Positions 39,525 through 51,094 are shown, counted from the stretch's first letter. The stretch: DNA of 64,000 nucleotides from Bugula neritina (GCA_964035545.1 OZ037765.1:6646698-6710697); one strand, 5' to 3'. Program-made: numbers and translations. Notes: a model not told the origin generated them from the letters alone.

Positions 39525-41911
39525 TCACAAAGTTGGGTCAATGTTTTCCATTTTTGCAGAGTAAACTATAATCCACGAAACCTGAAAACATACAAGTATA
39601 CAGAGCTGCATACAGTAGATAACATTTCTTGACCAGTTTATTAAAACCACCAACTTCCTAGAACAGCAACACAAACTGTCTTTATAATATAGAGAGGGCT
39701 TTAGATATTACATTTTGGTATTATGTCATTTCCTGCAGTAATTTTATGTCTGTTAGTTTGGCTTACAGGTTTTTTGAAATTACAACCGTATATAAACATG
39801 AAACTACACATACCCAAGCTTCAGACAGTAAAGACAATTCACTCTGATAAAACTCACCAAGAATGTAGCGAAAGAACTCATCATGCCTTCTTTCAATATC
39901 TCAGTCATACCTCCATATTCCTCATCGTCTACGTTCTGGTATGATGTTGTATACAGATAAACTATGAAACAGTTGGTGAGTAAAAACCTGAAACAAATAG
40001 TAAAACATATGCAATTGTTGTTTTTGTAAATTTCATGTAAATCTAGAACATTTTAAACACGCATTGAATCATGACATTCCTCTACCTAGAATATATGTTA
40101 CATGCATTTTTAATTAATCTATTACGCCCATAAATGACCTAAAAACAAAATATGGCAAAAAACTGACTTAATGGATATGGAAACAATATGCAAAAATAGT
40201 CCAATCCAATCCCAGGCACAGAGACTGCTGCACCATAACAGTATTAGCCCATGTATACTAGTAGTGGCTTCGTTTTGGAATTGAATTACTTTTACTCTAG
40301 GCATTGTCTTAACAACTATTGTAATACTAATAAAGTATTCTTATACATGGGGGTTGTAGGTATACCATGCAATAGTTTGGTTCAGTTGGTAATAAAGTCA
40401 ATGTAATAGGACTTACGTGAAAAGACCAATGAACCCTTGAAGTAACAAGTATCCCCACAATATACCCATTATTAAACTGATAATTTGTCTTAACCAATAA
40501 ACAGCATCTAAAAACTCATCCTACAAATGTAAATCATAAATCATGTGTGAGAAATATTAGTAGACAAATGAATATGAAAATATGCAGAAACACGAGGCTA
40601 TCATGTTTTGCTCAGACAAGTAATGCAGCTGGATTGACATATTATAGCCTCAAATATGTGAAAATGATAACTACAATAGGCTATAAACCCAATTAATAAC
40701 CGTTTGAATATTTGTTAAAACATTAAGTTTGCTCATGAATCTTATAACTTGAAAAATCTTTAAGAATTATATTCAATAAAGCAATCAGTTGCTAAATCTG
40801 ATTTTAGTTTTAAACATAAAGCCCTTAGGTTTGTGTTAGATTCTGAGTTAAAAATCTTGATAGGAAATAGTGATAAAACATTAATGCAACATAATTATAA
40901 TATGAAATACTATCAGCTGTAATTATAATATAAATTTAAAACAACATCAGATTTAGCATTTTTTTTAATTTTGCAAGTTAGCTAGTTTTTACAGAATTGG
41001 CATATCTTTATATAAATACATCTTTGTTCAGTGCTCTGTAACCTCCAATAATATTATATAATTTATTACTATTACATATTTACTTTAAATTTTATTTTGA
41101 CAAGTTTCTTCATTCAATAAAAACTAGACATAAATAAACTCATTGTAGTGCAATTTCTTATGAATAAATAACATCATAACTAATTAGTAATTACTTACAG
41201 TTACAAGTATCTAAATCACATAATAATTTGAGTGTTTAACTTATACATAATTTGCTATATACATATTGATACATAATTGTAACAACAAAGTTCTTATAAC
41301 ATTCATTTAACCTAACCGATAGCTTAGCATAACTATAAGCGTTATACTTATAGTTATGCTTATAGTTATACTTATAGTTATAGCCTATGCTATAGCATAG
41401 GGCTAGGCTATAGGAATAGCAATAGAATTATTACTATGAGTATGACTACAGATTACGGTTTAGTGATAGTAATACTAATACTGTAATAGTAATAGCTATG
41501 CTTCAAAATGTTTATAATTGATATTATATTCAATTTTATTATCTTAACTACTATTACTATTAGTATTAGTAATTATTATTACTAATAGTAATACGGTTAG
41601 TATTAATATTATACTTTGCCACACCAAGTCTAAGACTAATTCAGTAAGACTAAGAGTAATTCAAATTGCATGTGTCTTGGACTTGTACTTGTAGAATGAA
41701 AATTTTAAGTTTGCCAAACTGAAACTCTTAGCATAAAACATCAATTCATAAGCAATCACTGCTTAACTTACAACTTTAAACTGTAAGTTAAAACTTTTAG
41801 TTTTACTTTTACCTTGTCTTTCCATGTGAACTCAGCTGTGAACATTTTTTTGAGGCCCGATGGGCTAGCCTCTTCAGTTTCATTAGCTTTGTTTGATTTT
41901 TTATTTGTCAT
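39525..41911 (-). CDS. RAB5IF: RAB5IF / OPTI (C20orf24) ER membrane protein
   Basis: Member of the small Rab5-interacting (Rab5ip, EMC6-like) family. OPTI/RAB5IF partners TMCO1 in the GEL complex, which helps insert multi-pass proteins at the ER translocon. Four exons (41813-41911, 40417-40520, 39858-39987, 39525-39581) give 129 residues; the human protein has 137. The signature is clear: TWKDKDEFLDAVYWLRQII, then GILWGYLLLQGFIGLF and a second hydrophobic stretch (FLLTNCFIVYLYTT), YQNVDDEEYGGMTEILKEG, and a third C-terminal hydrophobic region (SFATFLVSWIIVYSA). The start MTNKKSN was preferred because upstream codons in the frame are not ATG. Intron 1 (1.3 kb) carries hairpin-forming repeats. 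It shares strand with farnesyl diphosphate synthase 0.75 kb away. Confidence 0.92.
41326..41405. repeat. Palindromic repeat cluster in RAB5IF intron 1
   Basis: A perfect 14-bp inverted repeat (AGCATAACTATAAG with CTTATAGTTATGCT) is followed by further CTTATAGTTAT copies and the palindrome CCTATGCTATAGCATAGG. Degenerate ACT/AGT repeat follows to about 41620. Confidence 0.8.
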
Positions 41912-42661
41912 GTTAAAATTGAAAGTAACTATGAGTATAAAGAAAAAAATAAATTCTATGAAATTATCAACAGACAACCAGACTTGGCCAAAATTTTAAT
42001 TCAATCGTTAGCTACTATAAGAAAATTTTGCTATTCAATGAGTGCGAAGTCATCGGAAGCAAAAATGTGAAGAAATGGACTCATTTTCTTTTCAGAGGTG
42101 ACAACCCTTCATTTTTTGTCAGAGCCACGGTAATATAAATTAAAGTGTGGGAATTTTCTATTCATCATTTGAAAACTAGACACTTATGTTAATTACGCAA
42201 ATAGAAACACACAACAATAATTTCAGTAACACTATTTATTTAACACACCAATTATAACATACAATATAAAATTAATGTAAGCTAGCAACTAGAATATTTT
42301 TAAAAAATGCACTGAGATATAACTATTCACAATTGTGAATAAATGAAAGACAATGTAGACTGGAAATGGCAACAGTGCCAAAGTACAAAAAATATCCTTA
42401 TCATCGACTCGAAAAAACGATGCATGGTATAATTAACTAACTATACATTCAAATTGTATAACCTAAATATAACGCATGATGTTCTCAAAACATCTTCTCA
42501 ATCTAGTTTGTGATATCGTAGCAACAATAGATAAAGAGACAGAACGTGTTTGATAAGATACAAAAGTCCCCTAATCATTAGCACTTATATTCACTTCATA
42601 TTGCCAAGGTTGTAAAATAGTAGGTTATAAGATAGTAAATAGCATTCTAGAAAATCCAAAT

Positions 42662-44782
42662 CTATTTGTTTCGTTTGAATATTTTTTCAGCAAAAGAAAT
42701 GAACATCTCTTTTGGCAAATACGGTGAGGACAGAGAGCTAATCTTGGCCATCAGCTTCTGATAGCTTTCCTCTTCATAGTCTCTGTATCTCTTCTTCAAA
42801 TCTAGCTCAACAAACAGCTCTTTCACTATCTTCACCTATAAAGTAAACAATGTTTAAGTAATTTGTATAATTAATATTAAAATGACATGGCAAATTATCA
42901 GTTTAAAAATGACTCTATTCTAAGAAATTACAAGAACTTATCGTTTTATGGTTTGAGCTACTCACAAATAAAATTACTGCAAATTGAGAAGTTGACGAAT
43001 TGAATTTGTTTAAAATAAAGACTTAAATTTAACGCATCATCACTGTTCAGTCTGTCATAAGCAAGCCTACGACACTCATATCCTTATACTAGAGTAACTT
43101 GATGCACTACTCACTGAGGCGGGGTCCTTGCAGGCGTAGTGAGTCTCCAGCAGCTCTCGCTGTGTGCTGCTGCACATAATCAGAGCCTGGTTGATGAGCC
43201 AACCACATTTGTTGTCTTCAATGTCTGTACCAATCTTACCCGTCACTGCAGGGTCTCCAAAGCAGTCTAAATAGTCATCCTGCACTTGGAAAAAATGTCC
43301 CATCTCCAGAAGTATCTCCTTTGCTTTATCAAAGCTCGCATCCTAAAGGTAATATCTTATATATTTAACACAAAATAATTATATTAAAAACTACAAAAGA
43401 AATACAAATATTCCGTTAAAAAAATTCTATAAAATATGCAAACTTCGAACATATTCCCAGCATGTAAATTTAGAGCAACTATGTCTATGTTTACTCATAA
43501 TAAAATAACTAAATCACAAACTGGGCATGTTTGTCACACTAGCTTATTGTGGGACATGAGTGAATGACAGCTAAATTATTTCCCTTACATCTTGCACTCC
43601 AGCCATGTGCATCGCCAATGCAACTGGTAAGTAAAAGGAGTAGAAAGCAGTTTTCCATTTCACAATAGCATCGTATCTGCTCATAGAGAACTTTGAAAAG
43701 TCGACAACTTCCTCTTCTGCCGTGAGAAGATCTAACCCTTGACCTATCACTGTCTGCAAGGTCGTCTCGTGAAACAACTCCATGATGTCCACATAATATT
43801 TCTCCTGACGGAAATACTTTTTCAATACTTTATAAATTGCAGCCTCCAGATAAAAAGCATCATTGATAGCTATCATGCCGATATTGTCTTGTTTATACCA
43901 GCATGGCCTGCCTCTCCGAGTGACGGAGTGATCCATAATGTCATCCGCTACTAGGAAGTATGCTTGTAGCCATTCAACACACCACCCCAAAACTCTAGCC
44001 TTAAAGAGTTCTTTATCAGAATGATTGACTATGAGATATTTATAGGAAGTGGCTACTGATACGCCCCTGTTCTTCTTCCCATGTGGTACATTGTAATCAC
44101 CTATAACAAGATAAACCCATGTTGTATTCATACCTATTGTTGATTGCTCTCTAAGCCATATCAGCACCTGTTGAACACAGCTTATCTTTTAAACATAAAA
44201 AATTGTCAAAAACATTACACAACAACTCTTGTAAATGTATTAAACAACCAAAACTTAGTTACTTCAACGGCTATGTAATAACAAGCAGCTATCATGCTGA
44301 ATATTGGCTCACAATGACTCTTCAGTTTCTTTCAAATTAAGTTAACTTTTTGGCAGTTGCAAAAAGTGCCTCATTTTAACACAAATCTGCAATCTTCAAA
44401 AAGAATAGCTAACCAGAGGTCTTAAGATTTGACCAACTATAAGCATGACTTAATTTAATAAAATACCAAAACATATCCAGTAAAGCAGAAAAAAGCTATT
44501 CAATTTAAATTATCATTGTGACACGAATCATGATTCTACTATCTCTCAGGTGAAATAACTGGGGCACTTACAAACTTTAAGAAAGTGGGTCATGGCAGTT
44601 CCAATTTCAGCATCACCTGAAACCTGGCCTTCATTCAGACATTCTTCCATCAATATTTTAAAGACTTCGTCAAACTCGCTCAGCTCTTGTTTTGGATCTA
44701 TTTTAACCTTAGATGTCTGCTGTGCTGGTAACAGATGACCATTGCCATTAATGGCTGCAATCACATTCCCATTACCATTCAT
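42662..44782 (-). CDS. FDPS: Farnesyl diphosphate synthase
   Basis: Condenses isopentenyl diphosphate with dimethylallyl and then geranyl diphosphate to make farnesyl diphosphate, the branch point to sterols, prenyl groups, dolichol and sesquiterpenoids. Four exons (44572-44782, 43589-44100, 43115-43342, 42662-42835) give 374 residues; the human cytosolic form has 353. The first Asp-rich motif DDIMD is at 123-127, preceded by Tyr-Phe (AYFLVADD), as expected for a C15 product. The second, DDYLD, is at 263-267. [36 protein letters not shown] and the C-terminal KIFKRNK are all present, so the enzyme looks active. The Asn/Gly-rich N-terminus shows no clear targeting signal. The codon MNGNG was taken as start; a splice acceptor lies 10 nt upstream, so the 5' leader comes from elsewhere. 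Confidence 0.96.
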
Positions 44783-44792
44783 GGTGAGCAAC

Positions 44793-46268
44793 CTAAAGCA
44801 AAAACATCACCATACTAAGCAATAAATTATCATAAACAGTAAAATTGGCTACTAAACCTTTTAAACTGTCTTGTTTCTGAGTAAGCAATGAATATTATAT
44901 AACCATGATACACTAAAAGCATACAAATTCATTTATTATAGCCAAGTGAAACAACGACAGTCCATAATTACATGTTAATTTAAAAACAATGAGTTACAAT
45001 CAAAATACATTAAAATTAAAATTTTTATAACTTTCATTTTTACAATTACAGTAATGTGTGACCACCATTATTGACAGTATTAAAAAATTCCATAGTAATT
45101 AGTAGTTGATGATTAATCAAATTAAGTTATCACATTAACTCAGTATTAACTATAAATTATGACAACAATAAAAAATATTGAATCCTAATAACCAAATTCA
45201 GTTATAGTATTCAACCAAATCACACCAAAACTTGAAAATGTACTGGATAATTACCCATTCAAAAATCCATTGCAAAACAGTAATAATATTAAAGCGTAAT
45301 GGTAGCAAAAAGTCATGAAGTGAACCTGATTAAAAAGTTTAATGAAAATGTTTAGATGACAATGGTGATAACACATTTATTAACAAATTAGGTAAAACGT
45401 AGTGATTTTAATTGACTTGATTTGTAATATATAACAATAATATCGTTAGACAAACATTTATATTTGTATTATGATTACTATTTCATGTGCATATTACTGA
45501 TACTACACGATGAAGAAAATAATATGCCAACAGACAATAGTCATAAAGATGTTTGAACATTAACAACATTAATTTGCTTAGCAGTGTGGAGTGAGGATTC
45601 CAAGTTAATCTTGAGACTTATCTTTAAGTCTATCCTATGTTTTTATCTACGACATTATTATCGTATTATGCTAACCCAAAAGAAGTGTAAACAGTGAGCT
45701 ATCTATGAGCTCACTCCATGTGTTCATATTAGTATTTATATTATTACTATTATAATAAAGAATAATTAAAATTATGAATATTATTGCAACTACAGTTGTA
45801 CAAATCAAACAATATACTTATAGTTATAATCAACAATAATAGCCATCACCCATTAGTATTGTTGTGATTTTGCGGGTTTAATGAAATAGACAAGTAGTCT
45901 GCATGCCAATACTTGTAATTGTTAAATAAAAGTCTTTGTAAAATGTTGATTCTAATAGTCTTTATTGATGTGTCCTCTGCGAGCTCCAGTGTTAGACTGA
46001 TTCATACTAGAAAAACTCACGCTTATATACAGAGGGGTCCGAAGTTCGTACGAAGTTCGGAGTTCCGGCGACCGATGTCGGAAATATCCGGTCCGATCTC
46101 GGACAGGCTCCTCCGACATCGGTTCCGACTTCGAACGAGCTTCGGCTCACATAGTTAATTATTTATAAAACAAAAAGAAAAGTGGCAGGGAATACAACTC
46201 ACAAAAACTAGTACAGTAAACAAACAAAAATAATAGAAAGGGCAATTCACAATCATTACGCTATTTAC
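44793..46268. other. Left part of the FDPS-HMGCR spacer
   Basis: AT-rich DNA that should hold the FDPS promoter and leader exon. No gene is seen. The frame at 45919-46158 is partly a translation of the CpG-rich hairpin at 46039-46145 and shows no family signature. The stretch ends at the retrotransposon insertion site. Confidence 0.55.
46039..46145. repeat. CpG-dense hairpin, 107 bp
   Basis: The left arm (CCGAAGTTCGTACGAAGTTC) and the right arm (inverse of CGAACGAGCTTCGG) pair with few mismatches. An inner pair, CCGATGTCGG with CCGACATCGG, continues the stem. The GC and CpG content contrast sharply with the AT-rich surroundings. It may be a small non-autonomous transposon or the end of an older element. 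Confidence 0.75.
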
Positions 46269-46466
46269 TGTTGTGTTTAGTGTTACAATGTCACACCGGA
46301 TATATACCCCCAGCGGGGCAGAAGCGAGATTTCGAATGTTAGAAGTCAAGTTTAGGTTTCGGCTGGCCAGCCATAGAAATACTTTTAAATTCTTATTTTA
46401 CTACTAGTAGCGTACTTGTCATTGACTGCAACGTTCACATCATCATACGAAGGTAAGAATACAACA
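46269..46466 (+). repeat. 5' LTR
   Basis: 198 bp, TG...CA ends, matching the copy at 50897-51094 except for one G/A difference (46411 against 51039, by eye). Short for an LTR, but it carries a GC-richer centre (AGCGGGGCAGAAGCGAG). Confidence 0.95.
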
Positions 46467-46480
46467 TGGTGGCAGCGCGT
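46467..46480 (+). other. Primer-binding site of the LTR element
   Basis: TGGTGGCAGCGCG starts directly after the LTR. The opening TGG is what pairing with a tRNA CCA end requires. The matching tRNA was not identified. Confidence 0.7.
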
Positions 46481-46735
46481 ACTAACTTCAGCTGCAGATT
46501 AAGTCTGATTATATGATTCACTGGTTGTGAGCAATCAATTCATTGACGGCTTTTCTCTACTCTTCCAGTGATTTGAATTGTTTGTTTGATACTTGCTGTT
46601 GTTCTGCCTGAAGTTTTGTGTTTGTTTTTTCTTTTTATGTTGAACTTGCGGCTCTTTTGATGGTTGCAGTTTGAGTTTAGTATTGTGGTGGTTTTCTTTT
46701 GTTATTTGTGAATTTGTCCGTTGTTTGATAAAGTC

Positions 46736-49700
46736 ATGGATGGTCTCAGACAGCCTTCTGGGATGTGTTTTGAGGGCAATGTGTCGGAGAACTGGAAACG
46801 ATTCCGCAGAAATTTTGAAAATTATTTGATGGCTATTGATGTAGTTCTAACTCCCAAAGCGAATCCCACAGACCCTGAACCTGCCGGCAATGCAGCCATA
46901 TCCCGGAGGCAGATAGCAATGTTTCTGCATATTGCTGGCGACGAGACCAATGAGATTTTCTCACAGTTGGAGGCCCCAGCTGGGAAAAGTAAGACGGTAC
47001 TAAGTGATGTACTGGATATGTTTGATACATATTGTAACCCGAGAAAAAATGAGCTCTATGAGTGGTTTGTGTTCTGGTCGATGTCGCAGACTGAAAGTGA
47101 GCCTATAGATGTATATTTAAAGCGACTCAAGTCACAGGCATCGCGGTGTGACTTTCCAGAGGGTGTGAAGTCAAAGATGTTGCTATGTCGTATCGTTTTT
47201 GGCTTGACATCTGTAAAGCTGAAGGAAAGATTACTTCGTGACAACACGATGACTTTAGAAAAAGCCGTAGAGGATATTCGGGCTACTGAGATGACTGAAG
47301 CACAGCTGAGCCTGATTGCTGATGGGGATAAGTCTAGTTTAGCGATGAGACAGGTTGCCACTGTTGTCAACAAACCCATTCACAAGGGTGGACTTACCAC
47401 TGACAAGAAGATAAAATGCAGATTCTGTTCGTATGAACATGTCTACGGCAAATGTCCGGCATATGGCAAAAAGTGTAACAGTTGTCATGGTTTAAATCAC
47501 TTTGAAAAACGATGCCCAAAAAAGCTCGTTCATGCCGTTGGAGTCGAGACTGGAGAAGAAGTGCTGAATAAAAATCTTTCAACCTTGTTTATCGGAATGG
47601 TAGAGACAGTCGAGGCTAAGAAGTCGTGGTTTGTGGATGTCAAGTTGAAGGACAGTGAAAGAAATTCTTTCAAAGTTGACACAGGAGCCGAAACAAATAC
47701 TGTAACTGAAGCGATGGCCAATAAATTGGGTGTAGAAATAAAACCATCCAAGGTCCGACTCCTGGGGTACAACAGGTCTAGCATACAGACTTCAGGCTGT
47801 GTAACACTGCCTGTGAGTCTTCCTTATTCGGACATGAGCTATAATTTGAGATTTGAGGTGGTTCCCAATAATCTAGCACCGATTTTAGGTTTAGAGGCAT
47901 GTGAGTTACTAAAAATTGTGCAAAGAGTTAATGAAATAACTCCGGCAGACATCCTGGCCGAATATCCTGATGTTTTTGAAAGGATTGGGTGCTTGGATGG
48001 TGAACATAATATATCGATAGACGCGTCTATAAAACCAGTGATTCACCCACCAAGGCGTGTGCCCCTTAGCATGATGGATCGTGTTAAAACTGAACTGGAG
48101 CGGATGGAGTCTGTCGACATTATCAGGAAAGTAGATCAACCAACCATGTGGGTAAATAGTATGGTTTGTGTCGAAAAGAGAGACGGTTCTGTGCGCATAT
48201 GTCTGGACCCAAAAGACTTAAATCGTGCAGTTCGACGTGAACATCATAAAATTCCTACTTTGGAGGATATTGCATTCAGGTTTAATGGCATGAAACACTT
48301 TACTATTCTGGATATGAAGCATGGCTATTGGCATATCCGCCTATCCCCTGAAAGTAGTCTTCTCACTACGTTCAACACGCCATTTGGCAGATATTGCTAT
48401 AAAAGACTACCATTTGGCCTTCACTCATCTGCCGAAGTGTTCGAAAAACGTGTCGAACAGATTTTTGGTGATCTAGCGGTCTCCATATACTTTGATGACC
48501 TAATTGTGGCCGGTCGCACGCAGGCGGAACATGACAATAACCTCCACAAAGTATTGCAGAGAGCCCGGGAGTGCAATGTGCGTTTTAACAAAGAAAAAAT
48601 TCAAGTCAATCGCCAAGAAGTCAACTACCTTGGGCATATTGTGTCCGTAGATGGTCTAAAGCCTGACCCAAACAAGGTGTCAGCTATTGCAGACATGCCT
48701 GAACCCACAGACAGAAATGGTGTACAACGGCTGTTGGGCACAGTCAACTTTCTTAGGAACTACATCCCGAATATGTCCACAATTACTGAACCTCTCAGAT
48801 GCCTTTTGAAGAAGGATGTGGATTGGTTCTGGGGTCCAGAACAGCAATCAGCCATGGCCAATATCAGAAGTGTTCTCATGAATGACAGTGTTTTGAAGTA
48901 CTTTGATGTAAACAAGCCGGTAAATCTCCAAGTAGATGCCTCTAAGTCTGGGCTTGGTGCTGTGCTACTACAGCAGGGTAGGCCTGTAGCCTATGGCTCT
49001 CGGGCCCTGACCAGTGCTGAGATCAATTATCCCCAAATTGATAAAGAGTTACTAGCTATGGTCTTTGGCTGTGAGTACTTCCATAGCTATGTTTATGGTC
49101 GTCCTATAGCACTACAGACTGATCACAGTCCCTTGTTATCCATAATGAAGAAACCTTTACATAAAGCATCTCCACGGCTACAACGACTGCTCCTGAGATT
49201 ACAACGTTATGAAGTAGCCCAGGTCACCTATGTCCCAGGGAAATATCTCTATCTTGCTGATACTCTGTCTAGAGCGTATAGCACCAAGACTCCGTCGACC
49301 CAAGCTGACCTGGAGGATGAAGTAGTGATGGTTCACTCGCTGGAGGTTGCAAGTGAGATGAGTGACTGGTTGAGTACGGCATATTCGGATGACACAACAA
49401 TGTCGGATCTCAAGCAGGCGTGCCAAGAGGGTTGGGACTGGACGCATCGTAGTCATGCACCTGCCAACCTACAACCCTATTGGTTGGTAAGAGATGAACT
49501 ATATGAAGCTGGTGGTTTTCTTTTCGTAGGTGAGCGCCTAGTTGTTCCGGTTGGTGCACGAAAAGAAATGTTGAACAAGATTCACCAGGGACATTTGGGA
49601 ATACAGAAGTGTAAAGAGCGAGCCCGTAGGTCTGTTTATTGGCCGGGACTGAATCAGGACATCTATTCAAAGGTTAGCCTATGCAGTGAGTGTGCTATGT

Positions 49701-50680
49701 TTGCGAACAGGCAGTCAAAGGAGCCACTTATGCCTCATGACACGCCCACATTGCCGTGGTACACTGTAGCCATGGATATAATGCAGTTTCACGGTCAGGA
49801 CTACTTGTTAGTAGTTGACTGCATGTCACACTTTCCCGAACTACGTTTATTAGGTGGAAAAACTGCAGAACATGTTGTCATGGCCCTGAAATCCATATTT
49901 TCAATTCATGGCGTGCCCAAATCCATTATGGCGGACAATATGCCCTTTACAAGTCATGTGATGAAACAGTTTGGTAAGGATTGGTGTTTTGATATTGTTA
50001 CCTCCAGTCCACACCATCATCAGTCAAATGGTCTTGCTGAACGGTATGTTCAGACTGTGAAGCAGTTTTTAAGGAAGTGTGAACAGTCTCAGGTTGATGT
50101 GTATCACTCTCTACTAGTCTACAGAGAGACACCACTGAGTGGTTGTCTATATAGTCCAGCAGAGATGCTTTTCAGCAGGAATTTGAGAACTGGACTCCCG
50201 ACGACTACCGCATTCCTGACTCCAAGTACAGTAAATTCCACTGGTGCTCTCAAAGCAAGACAACAGACAGCTAAAGCATATTACGATCAGCGGACAAAGG
50301 AACTACCCAATTTACCCCTAGGCTCTGAAGTATTTATGAGAGCTGGTCCAGAAAAGATCTGGACACCTGGATGTGTGGTTGGACATCATGGTGCACCGAG
50401 GTCATACCTCGTTGATAATGGGTCTCGACTCCTAAGGAGAAATCGAGTTCATTTGAAACCCAATAACACGATTGTTCGTCCTAGTTCCGAGCTGGACTCT
50501 TCTAGCCCAACGGATACTGAAGAGCTACCAAACCCCAATCTTCCAACACCAGTTGTGTCAGACCAGGAAGTTAAAGCAGTTACCCCAACTCGCAGTGTTG
50601 TCCCCCCTATCGGTAGGCGAGGTGTTAGGTCCAGTAGAGGGGTGCTTCCATCAAGATTTAAAGATTTTGATATGAACTAG
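46736..50680 (+). CDS. Gag-Pol polyprotein of the Ty3/Gypsy element
   Basis: One frame of 1,314 residues from the first ATG. It could be extended five codons upstream only through non-ATG codons. Order: Gag (~1-225); two zinc knuckles at 228-240 (CX2CX3HX4C) and 247-260 (CX2CX4HX4C); aspartic protease with DTG at 315-317; reverse transcriptase with YFDD at 585-588; RNase H with its first catalytic Asp at 734; integrase with an HHCC finger; and the acidic triad D1014, D1067, E1102. Gag and Pol are fused in one frame with no frameshift or stop, so Gag must be released by proteolysis alone. The integrase core reads ADNMPF where many relatives have DNGPQF, making the last spacing 34 residues. Every catalytic motif sought is intact. 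Confidence 0.95.
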   Translation: MDGLRQPSGMCFEGNVSENWKRFRRNFENYLMAIDVVLTPKANPTDPEPAGNAAISRRQIAMFLHIAGDETNEIFSQLEAPAGKSKTVLSDVLDMFDTYCNPRKNELYEWFVFWSMSQTESEPIDVYLKRLKSQASRCDFPEGVKSKMLLCRIVFGLTSVKLKERLLRDNTMTLEKAVEDIRATEMTEAQLSLIADGDKSSLAMRQVATVVNKPIHKGGLTTDKKIKCRFCSYEHVYGKCPAYGKKCNSCHGLNHFEKRCPKKLVHAVGVETGEEVLNKNLSTLFIGMVETVEAKKSWFVDVKLKDSERNSFKVDTGAETNTVTEAMANKLGVEIKPSKVRLLGYNRSSIQTSGCVTLPVSLPYSDMSYNLRFEVVPNNLAPILGLEACELLKIVQRVNEITPADILAEYPDVFERIGCLDGEHNISIDASIKPVIHPPRRVPLSMMDRVKTELERMESVDIIRKVDQPTMWVNSMVCVEKRDGSVRICLDPKDLNRAVRREHHKIPTLEDIAFRFNGMKHFTILDMKHGYWHIRLSPESSLLTTFNTPFGRYCYKRLPFGLHSSAEVFEKRVEQIFGDLAVSIYFDDLIVAGRTQAEHDNNLHKVLQRARECNVRFNKEKIQVNRQEVNYLGHIVSVDGLKPDPNKVSAIADMPEPTDRNGVQRLLGTVNFLRNYIPNMSTITEPLRCLLKKDVDWFWGPEQQSAMANIRSVLMNDSVLKYFDVNKPVNLQVDASKSGLGAVLLQQGRPVAYGSRALTSAEINYPQIDKELLAMVFGCEYFHSYVYGRPIALQTDHSPLLSIMKKPLHKASPRLQRLLLRLQRYEVAQVTYVPGKYLYLADTLSRAYSTKTPSTQADLEDEVVMVHSLEVASEMSDWLSTAYSDDTTMSDLKQACQEGWDWTHRSHAPANLQPYWLVRDELYEAGGFLFVGERLVVPVGARKEMLNKIHQGHLGIQKCKERARRSVYWPGLNQDIYSKVSLCSECAMFANRQSKEPLMPHDTPTLPWYTVAMDIMQFHGQDYLLVVDCMSHFPELRLLGGKTAEHVVMALKSIFSIHGVPKSIMADNMPFTSHVMKQFGKDWCFDIVTSSPHHHQSNGLAERYVQTVKQFLRKCEQSQVDVYHSLLVYRETPLSGCLYSPAEMLFSRNLRTGLPTTTAFLTPSTVNSTGALKARQQTAKAYYDQRTKELPNLPLGSEVFMRAGPEKIWTPGCVVGHHGAPRSYLVDNGSRLLRRNRVHLKPNNTIVRPSSELDSSSPTDTEELPNPNLPTPVVSDQEVKAVTPTRSVVPPIGRRGVRSSRGVLPSRFKDFDMN

Positions 50681-50885
50681 GAGGCTTTGATACTCCTTAC
50701 TTTGTACATAGTTTGTTTTACTACACTCAGTCAGTTAGCTCTTATTGTCCTGTCTTCTTTGGAGATTCTACACATATATGTTACTTTTTATTTTATTTCT
50801 TTCCATGTTCATCTTCACTGTTACTGTCATATTACTGGTAAAGGATGTTACGTTTATTTTACACGGGTTATCACCGTTCTTTGTT

Positions 50886-50896
50886 GAGAGGGAGGA
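50886..50896 (+). other. Polypurine tract of the LTR element
   Basis: GAGAGGGAGGA, eleven purines directly before the 3' LTR, the expected primer for plus-strand synthesis. Confidence 0.85.
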
Positions 50897-51094
50897 TGTT
50901 GTGTTTAGTGTTACAATGTCACACCGGATATATACCCCCAGCGGGGCAGAAGCGAGATTTCGAATGTTAGAAGTCAAGTTTAGGTTTCGGCTGGCCAGCC
51001 ATAGAAATACTTTTAAATTCTTATTTTACTACTAGTAACGTACTTGTCATTGACTGCAACGTTCACATCATCATACGAAGGTAAGAATACAACA
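50897..51094 (+). repeat. 3' LTR
   Basis: 198-bp partner of the 5' LTR. It is followed at once by the ATTTAC target duplication. Confidence 0.95.

Larger units (their letters stand above)
46269..51094 (+). mobile_element. Complete Ty3/Gypsy LTR retrotransposon
   Basis: A 4,826-bp element with 198-bp direct LTRs starting TGTTGTG and ending ACAACA. The flanks carry a 6-bp duplication, ATTTAC, at 46263-46268 and 51095-51100. A primer-binding-like site (TGGTGGCAGCGCG) follows the 5' LTR. A purine tract (GAGAGGGAGGA) precedes the 3' LTR. The LTRs differ at one base by eye, and the single gag-pol frame is open, so the insertion is recent. There is no envelope gene. The order protease, reverse transcriptase, RNase H, integrase places it in Ty3/Gypsy, closest in style to the K02A2.6-like (Mag-related) elements of invertebrates. 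It sits between FDPS and HMGCR. Confidence 0.97.

Noticed and set aside
45919-46158. 79-codon frame next to the retrotransposon
   Set aside because: Its second half translates the CpG-rich hairpin, and it matches no known family.
46721-46735. Five-codon upstream extension of the gag-pol frame
   Set aside because: It begins with TTG, not ATG; the first ATG is at 46736.
47056-49670. Minus-strand frames across the retrotransposon
   Set aside because: Shadows of the gag-pol frame without start context or domains.
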